Assembly: GCA_019359505.1 (NCBI GenBank)
Contig: JAHHHD010000002.1
Span: forward strand, 62,001-126,000
Reading direction: 5' to 3'
DNA length: 64,000 nucleotides
Source of the DNA: Drouetiella hepatica Uher 2000/2452
GTDB taxonomy: Bacteria > Cyanobacteriota > Cyanobacteriia > Elainellales > Elainellaceae
Shown piece after piece: positions 52,617 through 60,625 of this stretch; the first letter of the stretch is position 1, and each line of letters begins with the position of its first letter. The translations under genes were made by a program, and so were the position numbers. The notes below the pieces were generated by a model. The model did not search any database and was not told the origin of the DNA. It saw only the letters and a list, made by a program, of their open reading frames with translations.

Positions 52617-52711
52617 GATCCCCCTGCCCCCCTTAAAAAGGGGCGAAATGAATTCAAAGTTCCCCTTTTTTCTAGCGCAGCGGCGCGATAGCACGGGGAT
52701 TGAGGGGGATC
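52617..52711. repeat. Diverged palindromic repeat of the GATCCCCCT...AGGGGGATC type
   Basis: The arms GATCCCCCTGCCCCCCTTAA and ATTGAGGGGGATC flank an inner pair, AAAAAGGGG / CCCCTTTTTT. The right side is interrupted by about 28 bp, CTAGCGCAGCGGCGCGATAG plus CACGGGG. It looks like an old copy of a common cyanobacterial palindrome that has taken an insertion. Confidence 0.7.
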
Positions 52712-52837
52712 TGAAACGTTTCGCTACCCATAGTTAAACTTTTCAACCATCCGCTTAGAGATTTGCAAAATCCATAAAAGCATCCACTGATGCTGATTTC
52801 CAAGTAACGAGAAGCTTACCCGTAGAGAGACATCCAG

Positions 52838-54562
52838 ATGCTAAACAAAGTTCCAGAAACCACAATGCACCGAGTCCGGTGGCTCCTGACGCTGGGCTGG
52901 CTGCTGCTAATTGCATCCTTGTTTTATGACCCCATTACGCCGCACTTTACCCATCCTGATAACTTAGCTAGCCCCTTTCACATCAATCTCGATCAGTGCG
53001 TCAAGATTCGAGAAACCTGTTTACCGCAGGAATCTTACTCGATGAGTGTTTTGATGTGGTGGGCAATGATTGTGCCCGCAGGCATCTTTATTCTGCTGGT
53101 ATTTGGACATGAGTTTTGGCGAAGAATTTGCCCGCTCTCCTTTTTATCTCAGATTCCGCGCGCTTTGGGGATGCAGCGTAAGCGCAAGGTTATTGATCCA
53201 GTCACCCAGGCAGTGCGGTACGAATTGGTAACAATTGGCGAGAATTCCTGGCTAGGAAAGAATCATCTGTATGTGCAGTCTGGGCTGTTTTTTCTGGGGC
53301 TGGGGCTACGAATTCTGTTTGTCAACGGCGATCGCACCGCTCTAGCCTATTTTTTAATCGGGACGATCGCTTCTGCTATGCTCATTGGCTATCTCTACGC
53401 AGGGAAAAGCTGGTGCAATTACTTTTGTCCGATGGCTCCTGTACAAATGATTTACACGGGTCCGCGATCGCTGATGGGCAGCAAGGCGCACACTACGCCA
53501 AAGCCCAGTATTACCCAATCAATGTGCCGCACAGTAGACCCCAAAACTGGGAAAGAACAGAGTGCTTGCGTCGGCTGCAAGTTGCCCTGTATCGACATTG
53601 ATGCTGAAAAAACCTACTGGCAAGAGCTGCAAAAACCGGGTCGGCGACTGGTGCAGTATGGTTATCTAGGTATGGTCATTGGCTTTTATCTGTACTATTA
53701 CCTGTACTCTGGAAATTGGGATTACTACTTCACAGGTATGTGGACGCATGAGCGAGATTTACTGAGCAGAGTATTTGATCCAGGCTTTTACATTCAGGGT
53801 CACTCTATCGGTATTCCCAAGTTTATTGCCGTATTCATCACCTATGCCATTCTGCTTTCCATAACTTTTGTCTGGGGATTGATTTTAGAAAAGCTTTATC
53901 GTCGATATACGGTATGGCGAAAGAAACCTGCTTCAGCTGAACAGGCTCAGCACGTTATTTTTACACTATTCACTGCCATATCCTTCTGGACGTTCTTTTC
54001 CTATGGTGCGCGTCCATCCCTCAATCGCTTGCCAACCTATCTCCTGCTGGGGTTCAATGCGCTGGTTGTTTTGGTGGGCGCAATCTGGCTTTACCGAACG
54101 CTGAGCCGGACTCATGCTCAATACAATCGGGAGAGTATGTCTACCAGCCTAAGAAAGCAGCTCCAGCAGTTCCCGATCGATCCAAAGCTGTTGGATGGGC
54201 GTTCTCTCGAAGAATTAACCTCAAATGAGGTGTATACACTGGCAAAAGTCTTGTTGGCTGTCTCGCAGCAGCTCCAGTTGCAGACCTACACAGGCGTGGT
54301 GCAAGACTTGCTGGAACAGCGCGTCACCGATCCTTCCCAAAGTTTTGAGTTCTGCAAAAAACTGCGTCAAGATCTCCAGATTCAAGACTCTGATCACTTT
54401 ACGGCCATCCAGACGATCGCCACCACTCGTCCAGAGCTATTGGTCGCTTCTACCGAGCGATCGGCTACGGATGGAGATTCGGAAACTCTGGCAAGAACCG
54501 TTGCTAAACCTGCCAACCGAACGATTGCTCGCTCTGTTCCCCCTCAAAAACGGCGACGTTAG
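52838..54562 (+). CDS. NapH/NosR-like membrane Fe-S protein
   Basis: The 574-residue protein has about eight to nine hydrophobic helices. It carries the Cys-Pro motifs of the NosR/NapH/CcoG group: RRICPLSF (Cys98) and SWCNYFCPMAPVQ (Cys193, Cys197). A further cluster motif has Cys230 and CVGCKLPC (Cys244, 247, 251). These can hold one or two 4Fe-4S clusters next to the membrane. The C-terminal about 170 residues (from QYNRESMSTSL) are soluble, helical and unlike NapH. Family members pass electrons across or along the membrane. The FHA-reductase-ferredoxin gene follows 67 bp downstream and is the obvious electron donor or acceptor. Confidence 0.87.
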   Translation: MLNKVPETTMHRVRWLLTLGWLLLIASLFYDPITPHFTHPDNLASPFHINLDQCVKIRETCLPQESYSMSVLMWWAMIVPAGIFILLVFGHEFWRRICPLSFLSQIPRALGMQRKRKVIDPVTQAVRYELVTIGENSWLGKNHLYVQSGLFFLGLGLRILFVNGDRTALAYFLIGTIASAMLIGYLYAGKSWCNYFCPMAPVQMIYTGPRSLMGSKAHTTPKPSITQSMCRTVDPKTGKEQSACVGCKLPCIDIDAEKTYWQELQKPGRRLVQYGYLGMVIGFYLYYYLYSGNWDYYFTGMWTHERDLLSRVFDPGFYIQGHSIGIPKFIAVFITYAILLSITFVWGLILEKLYRRYTVWRKKPASAEQAQHVIFTLFTAISFWTFFSYGARPSLNRLPTYLLLGFNALVVLVGAIWLYRTLSRTHAQYNRESMSTSLRKQLQQFPIDPKLLDGRSLEELTSNEVYTLAKVLLAVSQQLQLQTYTGVVQDLLEQRVTDPSQSFEFCKKLRQDLQIQDSDHFTAIQTIATTRPELLVASTERSATDGDSETLARTVAKPANRTIARSVPPQKRRR

Positions 54563-54629
54563 CTTGCATCTCCTTTAAGAGTTCTGCTTCGGCACCGCCA
54601 TCCTACACAAACTATCTGGGAGACTACAT

Positions 54630-56213
54630 ATGTTAAAACTCAAATCGGTGAACTTCGAGCAGCAAGAATTTGGAACTCATATTCTGACCCAGTCTCGTCC
54701 CGGACAGCTAGAGTGGGTAATCGGAAGATATGCAACTTGCGACTTGGTTCTGTCTGCTCAAGAGGTTAGCCGAGTGCATGGAAAAATTATTTATCAGGAT
54801 GGCACCTATTACTTTATGGATGATGGCAGCACCTCCGGCTCATCGCTAAATGGAGAGCTAGTTGAGGAGAACGATAAGCGATCGCTGCGAGTAGGAGACT
54901 TGCTCCAAATTGGGGAGACTTATATTCACATTGAAGAGATGGAGCCGCCATCGCCTGCTGCTGCAGAGGGAGACTTATCGCTTACCGCAATGGAACCCCA
55001 GTGGACATCAGGTGATTTGCAGGTACGATGCTGCCGAATCATTGACGAAACGCCCGATGTCAAAACGTTTTGCTTTGTTGCCGAGCCGCCCGTGACGTTT
55101 AACTATAAGCCCGGACAGTTTGTTAACTTAGAGGTTGAGATTGACGGCAAGCCTATTCTTCGCCCCTACTCAATTTCTTCCTCTCCAACCCGTCCCCATG
55201 CAATTCATATTACCGTGAAGCGTGAAGTCTCTGGTCATCCAGAAGTGCGACCGGGATTGGTTTCTAGCTGGCTGCATAACTCGTTTAAGGTGGGCGATCG
55301 CGTCAAATTTGTGGGTACCCCGCTCGGTCACTTTAGCTGTCTACCCGATCTACCACCCAAGATCCTGCTGATTTCGGCAGGCAGCGGTATCACGCCGATG
55401 ATGTCAATGGCGCGGTGGGTACAGGATACCTTGGCAGATTGCGACGTTGTATTTCTGCACAGCGCCCGCAAGCCTGAGGACATTGTTTTTCGAGATGAGC
55501 TGGCGATGATGTCGGCTCAAATGTCAAATTTCCGTTTGGCAATCACCACGACTCAGCCTTCTGCGAGATATCCCTGGCTGGGACTAACGGGACGGATCTC
55601 CAAATCTATGCTGCATGTGGTTGTGCCCGATTTGCTCGATCGCGCAGTCTATGCCTGTGGCCCTGATGGCTTTGTCCAGACCTTCAAATCTTTGCTGGAG
55701 TCCGTCAACTTTCCGATGCAGCAATACAAGCAAGAAAGCTTTGGAGGCAAGCCAGCCGCAAAAACTGCTCCTGCCGTCTCTGCTCAGGATACATCTACTA
55801 TCAGCGCTGCCAATTTGTCTAAAGTCAGCAAAACAGCTCCTTCTAAAACTGCGCCTGCTCAGAGTTCGATCGCGCCCAGCCGCAATGGTCAAAGCAAGTC
55901 ACCCGATCTACTGCCCAGTCCTTTAGGGGGGAATACCTCGGTTAAAGTTGCGCCCTTGGTTAAGTTTGCCAACTCCGATCGCAGCGTTCCAGCCGATGGC
56001 AATACTTCTGTTCTAGAGCTTGCAGAACAGGAAGGCATCCCGATTCGTAACGCCTGCCGGGTGGGTTCCTGCGGTGCCTGCAAGGTTATGGCGCGTGAAG
56101 GTCAGGTGCAGTATGCGGGTCAGCCTATTGCCCTCAGCGCAGCGGATCAGGAAGCGGGCTACATCCTGTCTTGCATTGCCCGCCCAGTCGATCGGTTAGT
56201 GGTGGAAGCATAG
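54630..56213 (+). CDS. FHA domain / ferredoxin reductase / 2Fe-2S ferredoxin fusion
   Basis: The 527-residue protein has three domains. An N-terminal FHA phosphothreonine-binding domain (about 5-102) contains IGRYATCD, VSRVHGKI and STSGSSLNG. A flavin reductase of the ferredoxin-NADP reductase type (about 128-370) has RPYSISSSP (178-186) for FAD, SAGSGITPMM (249-258) and CGPDGF (343-348) for NAD(P)H. A Ser/Ala/Pro/Lys-rich linker (about 374-440) leads to a C-terminal ferredoxin with Cys476, 481, 484 and 515. The reductase-ferredoxin part resembles Hcr/HmpX-type reductases; an FHA module in front is unusual. GGGAG precedes the ATG. Likely role: NAD(P)H-driven electron supply to the neighbouring membrane Fe-S protein, under kinase control. 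Confidence 0.92.
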   Translation: MLKLKSVNFEQQEFGTHILTQSRPGQLEWVIGRYATCDLVLSAQEVSRVHGKIIYQDGTYYFMDDGSTSGSSLNGELVEENDKRSLRVGDLLQIGETYIHIEEMEPPSPAAAEGDLSLTAMEPQWTSGDLQVRCCRIIDETPDVKTFCFVAEPPVTFNYKPGQFVNLEVEIDGKPILRPYSISSSPTRPHAIHITVKREVSGHPEVRPGLVSSWLHNSFKVGDRVKFVGTPLGHFSCLPDLPPKILLISAGSGITPMMSMARWVQDTLADCDVVFLHSARKPEDIVFRDELAMMSAQMSNFRLAITTTQPSARYPWLGLTGRISKSMLHVVVPDLLDRAVYACGPDGFVQTFKSLLESVNFPMQQYKQESFGGKPAAKTAPAVSAQDTSTISAANLSKVSKTAPSKTAPAQSSIAPSRNGQSKSPDLLPSPLGGNTSVKVAPLVKFANSDRSVPADGNTSVLELAEQEGIPIRNACRVGSCGACKVMAREGQVQYAGQPIALSAADQEAGYILSCIARPVDRLVVEA

Positions 56214-56222
56214 GATGCCAAT

Positions 56223-56259
56223 AGTTTCGGCACGTTCGCAGTGCGAACGTGCCGAAACT
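56223..56259. terminator. 37-bp near-perfect palindrome after the FHA fusion gene
   Basis: AGTTTCGGCACGTTCGCA (56223-56240) pairs fully with 56242-56259 around a single G. It lies 9 bp after the stop codon of the FHA-reductase gene. No long T tract follows, so it may be a terminator, an mRNA-stabilising hairpin or one more member of the interspersed palindromes. Confidence 0.65.
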
Positions 56260-56272
56260 TCAGCAGATTCAG

Positions 56273-56400
56273 GGGATGATTAGCTGGTGTAGCGTTACGC
56301 GCTTAGATCCAATGAGTTATTTTTTGAGAGCCGCGCTCCGCGCGGCTCTCAAAAAATAACTCGTCCTAACTCAATTACGTAGGGCTATGCTAATCATCCC
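56273..56400. repeat. 128-bp element with 12-bp terminal inverted repeats and central hairpin (family C)
   Basis: The ends are GGGATGATTAGC (56273-56284) and its exact reverse complement (56389-56400). The centre is a long stem with arms GTTATTTTTTGAGAGCCGCG and reverse complement around CTCC. The layout (TIR, spacer, GC-core hairpin, spacer, TIR) is that of family A with different sequence. It has no coding capacity and suits a miniature inverted-repeat element. Confidence 0.8.
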
Positions 56401-56420
56401 TTGAATGAGTTAGCCAAAGC

Positions 56421-56801
56421 TTACCGCCCTAGATCATTGTCTTCGATCCATTGCAAGACCTCAGACTCAGACTCTGCATAAAGCGTTTTGCCTGTGCGTG
56501 GATCGTAAGCGCGCCATAGAACAGTGCCAGAATCGCTCATAATTTGGTCAATTGAAAGCATGGAGTGATGGGCGATCGCATCCATCCAAGAATTCCAGAC
56601 CTGCTTGACTTTGGCAACAAGAGCCAAGCCATGCTGTTTTTTGACTAGCCCTAGCTGTTGCTGTTCTTGCTCTAACAGCGCAATGAGCTGAAAATTCTGA
56701 GCCGCTTTAGCGACTTCTAGACGACGGGTCAAGGAAGCCGCGATCGCTGCCCGATGCTGAGCGTCGATTTCGTCCAGGTTGAAATGAAGTGCAGTAGCCA
56801 T
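56421..56801 (-). CDS. Small conserved hypothetical protein
   Basis: The 126-residue protein has an N-terminal two-helix part (LDEIDAQHRAAIAASLTRRLEVAKAAQNFQLIALLEQEQQQL, likely coiled coil) and a C-terminal alpha/beta part (MSDSGTVLWRAYDPRTGKTLYAESESEVLQWIEDNDLGR) where a substrate or protein contact might lie. There is no signal peptide or membrane helix. I recognise the shape from cyanobacterial hypotheticals only. It is a lone minus-strand gene between the FHA operon and menE. Confidence 0.65.
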   Translation of the reverse strand: MATALHFNLDEIDAQHRAAIAASLTRRLEVAKAAQNFQLIALLEQEQQQLGLVKKQHGLALVAKVKQVWNSWMDAIAHHSMLSIDQIMSDSGTVLWRAYDPRTGKTLYAESESEVLQWIEDNDLGR

Positions 56802-57120
56802 AGTTCTCGTACCAAACGCTAAATTCTTAGAAGAATATTTTTTGTTAATATAATCCTAATATATTTCTGTAGCTAAAAGCACAAAAATTAGCCTATCTTA
56901 AGAATTTCTTCTTTTTCCCTGAAGCTAAATGAGAGCTAAAAGCCGACAAATTGCTGGGTTGATACCAGGTTGATTGCTCAGGATTAATTGCTATGGGGTT
57001 GAGTTAACGTAGCTGTCGCCAGTTTACTTAGGATATGTTCGGTGGGGCGCTGCGCGCCCCACCGAAAATGTTTCCGTCCTAACAGCCTTGGCGGTTGCCA
57101 TACATGGTTTAATAGCAGCC
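56802..57120. promoter_or_regulatory. Divergent region upstream of menE with element B5
   Basis: These 319 bp hold an AT-rich part (56818-56920, with AATATTTTTTGTTAATATAA) suited to promoters for the minus-strand small gene, then element B5. The element ends about 16 bp before the menE start, so any menE transcript starting upstream carries the hairpin in its leader. Confidence 0.45.
57007..57104 (+). repeat. Palindromic repeat family B, copy 5
   Basis: GTAGCTGTCGCCAGTTTACTTAGG on the left and TCCGTCCTAACAGCCTTGGCGGTTGCCATA on the right match the family flanks. The stem GTTCGGTGGGGCGC / GCGCCCCACCGAA has TGC as loop, and the outer arms have drifted (GGATATG against AATGTTTCC). It lies directly in front of menE. 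Confidence 0.82.
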
Positions 57121-58476
57121 ATGACTTCTCCGATCGCACTTCTACGGCAGCGTTCTCGCGATTCCTGGCTGATTGGACTTGACTGCCACAGCCTGACAAA
57201 ACGGGCAGAAGATCAGTTGCAGACCTTGATGCAGGAAGGCGATCGCAAACCTCCGACTGTGCTGCTGGCTGAACCCGATCCGGCGGATTTTGTGGCAGGC
57301 TTTATTGCTGCCTGTGCTGCGCAGTGCCCGATTTTTTTGGGTAATCCTCATTGGGTTGAAGCGGAGTGGCAGCAAGTGTTTGAGCAGATTCAGCCAGATG
57401 TAATTCTGGGAGAGGTAAAAGAATTTCAGGGGGTAAGGTCGAAGAAGGGGAAACTCCCAGAACCTGGCTGGATCATGATTCCTACAGGTGGGTCTTCTGG
57501 ACAGGTGCGCTTTGCCGTCCACACCTGGCAAACGCTAACGGCTTCCGTGATGGGATTTCAACAACACTTTGAGTCTGATACCATCAACTCCTGCTGCACG
57601 CTGCCGCTCTATCATGTCAGCGGATTAATGCAGATGCTGCGATCGCTCCTCACAGGTGGCAAGCTAGCGATCGTGCCGTTCAAGCAGCTAGATTTCAAAC
57701 AGCCGCCTGAATTTGACCCAACCGACTTCTTTATCTCCCTCGTGCCTACCCAGCTCCAGCGCCTATTACAAGACCCAGAGGCGATCGCGTGGCTGTCTCA
57801 ATTTCGCACAGTGCTATTGGGCGGTGCGCCTGCCTGGGATGACCTGTTAGCGGCAGCAAGGCGGCATCAGATTCAGCTAGCGCCGACCTATGGCATGACG
57901 GAAACCGCCTCGCAGGTAGCAACGCTGAAGCCTGTAGACTTCCTGGCAGGAAAAACAGGCAGCGGCAGGGCTTTACCCCATGCCAAAATTCAAATTGTCG
58001 ATCCGCAAAATCAGCCTATGGAGCGGGGACAGGTAGGAGCGATCGCCATTCAGTCTGCATCCTTAGCGTTGGGCTATTACGGCAATTGGGGCGCACTTCC
58101 CCAAACGACATTTCAAACCGATGATGTAGGCTACCTTGATGCAGAAGGCTATCTGCATATCGTGGGGCGCGCCAGCCGGAAGATCATCACAGGCGGCGAA
58201 AATGTTTTTCCCGACGAAGTTGAAGCTGCCATTCGGGCAACGGGTCTGGTCGCCGATGTCTGTGTAGTGGGTTTGCCCGATCGCCAGTGGGGAGAAGGAG
58301 TAACGGCTGTTTATGTGCCTTGCCATCCAGAAGTGGAGGTAGCTCAGATTCAAGGAGCGATCGCTTCGCGTCTTAGTCGGTTCAAGCAGCCAAAACGCTG
58401 GGTTATCGTTGAAGCGTTGCCACGGAACGCGCAAGGGAAAATTAGCTACGAGTCCGTTAAAACTTTGGGAGATTGA
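57121..58476 (+). CDS. menE: 2-succinylbenzoate-CoA ligase (MenE)
   Basis: MenE activates o-succinylbenzoate with ATP and CoA for phylloquinone synthesis, the photosystem I quinone in cyanobacteria. The 451-residue ANL enzyme has the P-loop-like IPTGGSSGQVRFAVHTW, the A5 motif TYGMTETASQVA, and the C-terminal FQTDDVGYLDAEGYLHIVGRASRKIITGGENVFPDEVE with catalytic Lys near the end in NAQGKISYESVK. ATG 57121 is used; the longer TTG frame begins inside repeat B5. Other men genes are not in the window. The 3' end overlaps the convergent DUF3153 gene by 31 bp. Confidence 0.88.
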   Translation: MTSPIALLRQRSRDSWLIGLDCHSLTKRAEDQLQTLMQEGDRKPPTVLLAEPDPADFVAGFIAACAAQCPIFLGNPHWVEAEWQQVFEQIQPDVILGEVKEFQGVRSKKGKLPEPGWIMIPTGGSSGQVRFAVHTWQTLTASVMGFQQHFESDTINSCCTLPLYHVSGLMQMLRSLLTGGKLAIVPFKQLDFKQPPEFDPTDFFISLVPTQLQRLLQDPEAIAWLSQFRTVLLGGAPAWDDLLAAARRHQIQLAPTYGMTETASQVATLKPVDFLAGKTGSGRALPHAKIQIVDPQNQPMERGQVGAIAIQSASLALGYYGNWGALPQTTFQTDDVGYLDAEGYLHIVGRASRKIITGGENVFPDEVEAAIRATGLVADVCVVGLPDRQWGEGVTAVYVPCHPEVEVAQIQGAIASRLSRFKQPKRWVIVEALPRNAQGKISYESVKTLGD

Positions 58477-59288
58477 GCCTTGATGTATAGTCCGATCAGC
58501 ATCAAAAAGACAATCAGCATTGCACCAGTGCCGATTGGGCTGGGTACCCAAAAGATGGCGGCAATATGATTCATTTCTCCTGGCTCTAGCTTCCAGATGA
58601 GCTGCCGTCCCTGACTGCGCCGCGCCGGGGTATGAGCCGTCTCCAGCGCCCGCGCACCCCAAGGCGTACTGAGGCGAAACTCCAAACTCAAGATTTGGCG
58701 CGGATCGATCGCCACCTTTGCCATCCCCGAACTCGCGCCAGGTTCTGAAACGCCTCTCACAAAGATCTCATTGAGCGATCGCAGATCTAGCTCGCAGTCC
58801 AAAACCATTCGCTGCCAGAAAATCCAGTTACCCGATCGCATTTTGAGATGAGAGGCGATCGTCGGCAAGGCTTCACGCTCATTATCTTTAAACTTGTTAT
58901 TTTTGAGCTTTCCCATGTCAAACCCAGTCTCAAACTCTGATGCAAATAGCTGATTAAACTTGGTTTCTAGATCTTTGACATTGAAGAAAGGAAGGGTCAG
59001 GATGCTCTCCTGGCTACCAGGATGCTGTACCCATCCGCCCAGGCTTTCGGTCTGGTGTTCCAGCCGCTCTAGCCAAGCGATCGCCATCACGCCTTCCAAT
59101 TCTGTAACAGGCTGAGCAATGCGAATCTGCTGCACAAATCTTCCATGATTGGCATCGCTAAATCGAATGCTGATATCATCACGAACGCAGCCTGAGAGCA
59201 AGAAAAACGCAACTAGAATCAGCCACAGCAGCCGAAACTTAATTAAGATCTGGGCAATCGTTTTTCGCTTAGAGAGGGTTCTACTCAT
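58446..59288 (-). CDS. DUF3153 lipoprotein
   Basis: The 280-residue protein has a signal sequence ending in the lipobox FLLSGC (about 29-34) and one hydrophobic helix near the C-terminus (SPIGTGAMLIVFLMLIGLYI). The domain between (DDISIRFSDANHGRFVQQIRI, WLERLEHQTESLGGWV, LDCELDLRSL) matches DUF3153, a cyanobacterial family of unknown function. Two anchors suggest it sits on a membrane with its bulk outside the cytoplasm. It overlaps menE tail to tail by 31 bp. Confidence 0.87.
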   Translation of the reverse strand: MSRTLSKRKTIAQILIKFRLLWLILVAFFLLSGCVRDDISIRFSDANHGRFVQQIRIAQPVTELEGVMAIAWLERLEHQTESLGGWVQHPGSQESILTLPFFNVKDLETKFNQLFASEFETGFDMGKLKNNKFKDNEREALPTIASHLKMRSGNWIFWQRMVLDCELDLRSLNEIFVRGVSEPGASSGMAKVAIDPRQILSLEFRLSTPWGARALETAHTPARRSQGRQLIWKLEPGEMNHIAAIFWVPSPIGTGAMLIVFLMLIGLYIKAQSPKVLTDS

Positions 59289-59488
59289 AGAAAAGAATGA
59301 TACAACCTACGCAGGGTTACGCGATCGGCTCTGCTAAATTAGACCGCTGAATTAGACCGCAAGAATCAGATGGCAGTTGGCTCCCCCAATCCGTAACATC
59401 AGGATTGAAGGCGGACTGAGCTTGGTTTTTCGGGTAGAGGCAGACTATTTTTTAGCCGATTTTTAGCCGATTTCTAGGAGAGCGTATC

Positions 59489-60595
59489 ATGCAAAGCGCG
59501 ACAGGTGAACTCTTTTCGACAGACGAACTGCGTTGGGAGGCATTAGCAAACCGCGATCGTCAGGCGGATGGAGCCTTTGTCTATGCCGTCAAAACAACAG
59601 GCGTTTACTGCCGTCCAGCTTGTTCTTCGCGATTGCCAAGTCGCCATAATGTCTACTTTTTTCAAACCTGTAGCGAAGCCGAACAGGCAGGCTTTCGTCC
59701 TTGTAAGCGGTGTCAACCCAACACCACATCGCCACGCGCGGAGCAGGTGCAGTTAATCGCTAAAATCTGCAAAAAGATTGAAGCCTCAGAAATCTCGCTT
59801 TCATTGAGCGAATTGGCGGCAGTTGCAGGACTAAGCCAATATCACTTTCAACGGCTGTTTAAGGAAATTGTGGGAGTCACGCCCAAGGCCTATGGGATCG
59901 CCCAGCGACAAAAGCGAGTGCGTGACGGTCTACAACAGGGGAGATCCGTGACTCAAACCCTCTATGATGCAGGGTTTGGCACCAATAGCCATTTTTATGA
60001 AGGAGCGATCGATATGTTAGGTATGGTACCCAGTCAATATAAGGCAGGGGCAGCAGATGTTGAAATTCAGTTTGCGATCGAGCGATCGTTTTTGGGCTGG
60101 GTTTTAGTTGCAGCCACAGAAAAGGGCATTTGCGCGATCGATTTTGGCGATACCCCCAAGGCTTTGACTGAGCAATTGCAGAGTCGATTTCCTAACGCCC
60201 AGATTCGTGAATCAGACGCGATCTTTTCCGGTTGGGTAGCGCAGGTGATGGCGTTGATTGAAACCCCCGATCGTGGGCTGGATTTGCCGCTAGATGTCCA
60301 GGGCACTGCCTTTCAGCAGCGAGTTTGGAAAGCGTTGCAGACCATCCCACCCGGAACAACTGTAAGCTACACAGAAGTTGCCCAACAGATTGACAGTCCC
60401 ACAGCCGTAAGAGCCGTTGCGACGGCCTGTGCCGCAAACAAACTCGCAGTCGCTATCCCCTGTCACCGTGTGGTTCGCAGTAATGGAGAGCTGAGCGGAT
60501 ACCGATGGGGGGTTGAGCGCAAGCGCGCATTACTAGACCGAGAATCATCACCGAACAACGATCGGAATCCCCATGCACTTCGTCTGGTTGAATAG
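59489..60595 (+). CDS. ada: Ada, bifunctional transcription activator / O6-alkylguanine-DNA alkyltransferase
   Basis: The 368-residue protein has all Ada parts. The N-terminal zinc domain has the methyl-acceptor and ligand cysteines Cys41, Cys45 (YCRPACSSR), Cys72 and Cys75 (FRPCKRC). An AraC-type helix-turn-helix follows (about 90-180; LSLSELAAVAGLSQYHFQRLFKEIVGVTPKAY), then the C-terminal alkyltransferase with active-site PCHRV (AVAIPCHRVVRSNGELSGYRWG). It repairs O6-methylguanine and phosphotriesters and would activate its own gene once methylated. AGGAGAG lies 7 nt before the ATG. alkB or alkA are not adjacent. Confidence 0.95.
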   Translation: MQSATGELFSTDELRWEALANRDRQADGAFVYAVKTTGVYCRPACSSRLPSRHNVYFFQTCSEAEQAGFRPCKRCQPNTTSPRAEQVQLIAKICKKIEASEISLSLSELAAVAGLSQYHFQRLFKEIVGVTPKAYGIAQRQKRVRDGLQQGRSVTQTLYDAGFGTNSHFYEGAIDMLGMVPSQYKAGAADVEIQFAIERSFLGWVLVAATEKGICAIDFGDTPKALTEQLQSRFPNAQIRESDAIFSGWVAQVMALIETPDRGLDLPLDVQGTAFQQRVWKALQTIPPGTTVSYTEVAQQIDSPTAVRAVATACAANKLAVAIPCHRVVRSNGELSGYRWGVERKRALLDRESSPNNDRNPHALRLVE

Positions 60596-60625
60596 TAGGC
60601 ATAGCCTCATGAAAAGAAATACGCG

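Larger units (their letters stand above)
52527..52837. promoter_or_regulatory. Intergenic region between kinase and Fe-S membrane protein, with repeats
   Basis: These 311 bp hold a 16-bp tandem repeat and a diverged family E palindrome, but no gene. About 125 bp remain between the palindrome and the next start; a promoter for the Fe-S/FHA pair could lie there. The repeats may weaken read-through from the kinase gene. Confidence 0.4.
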
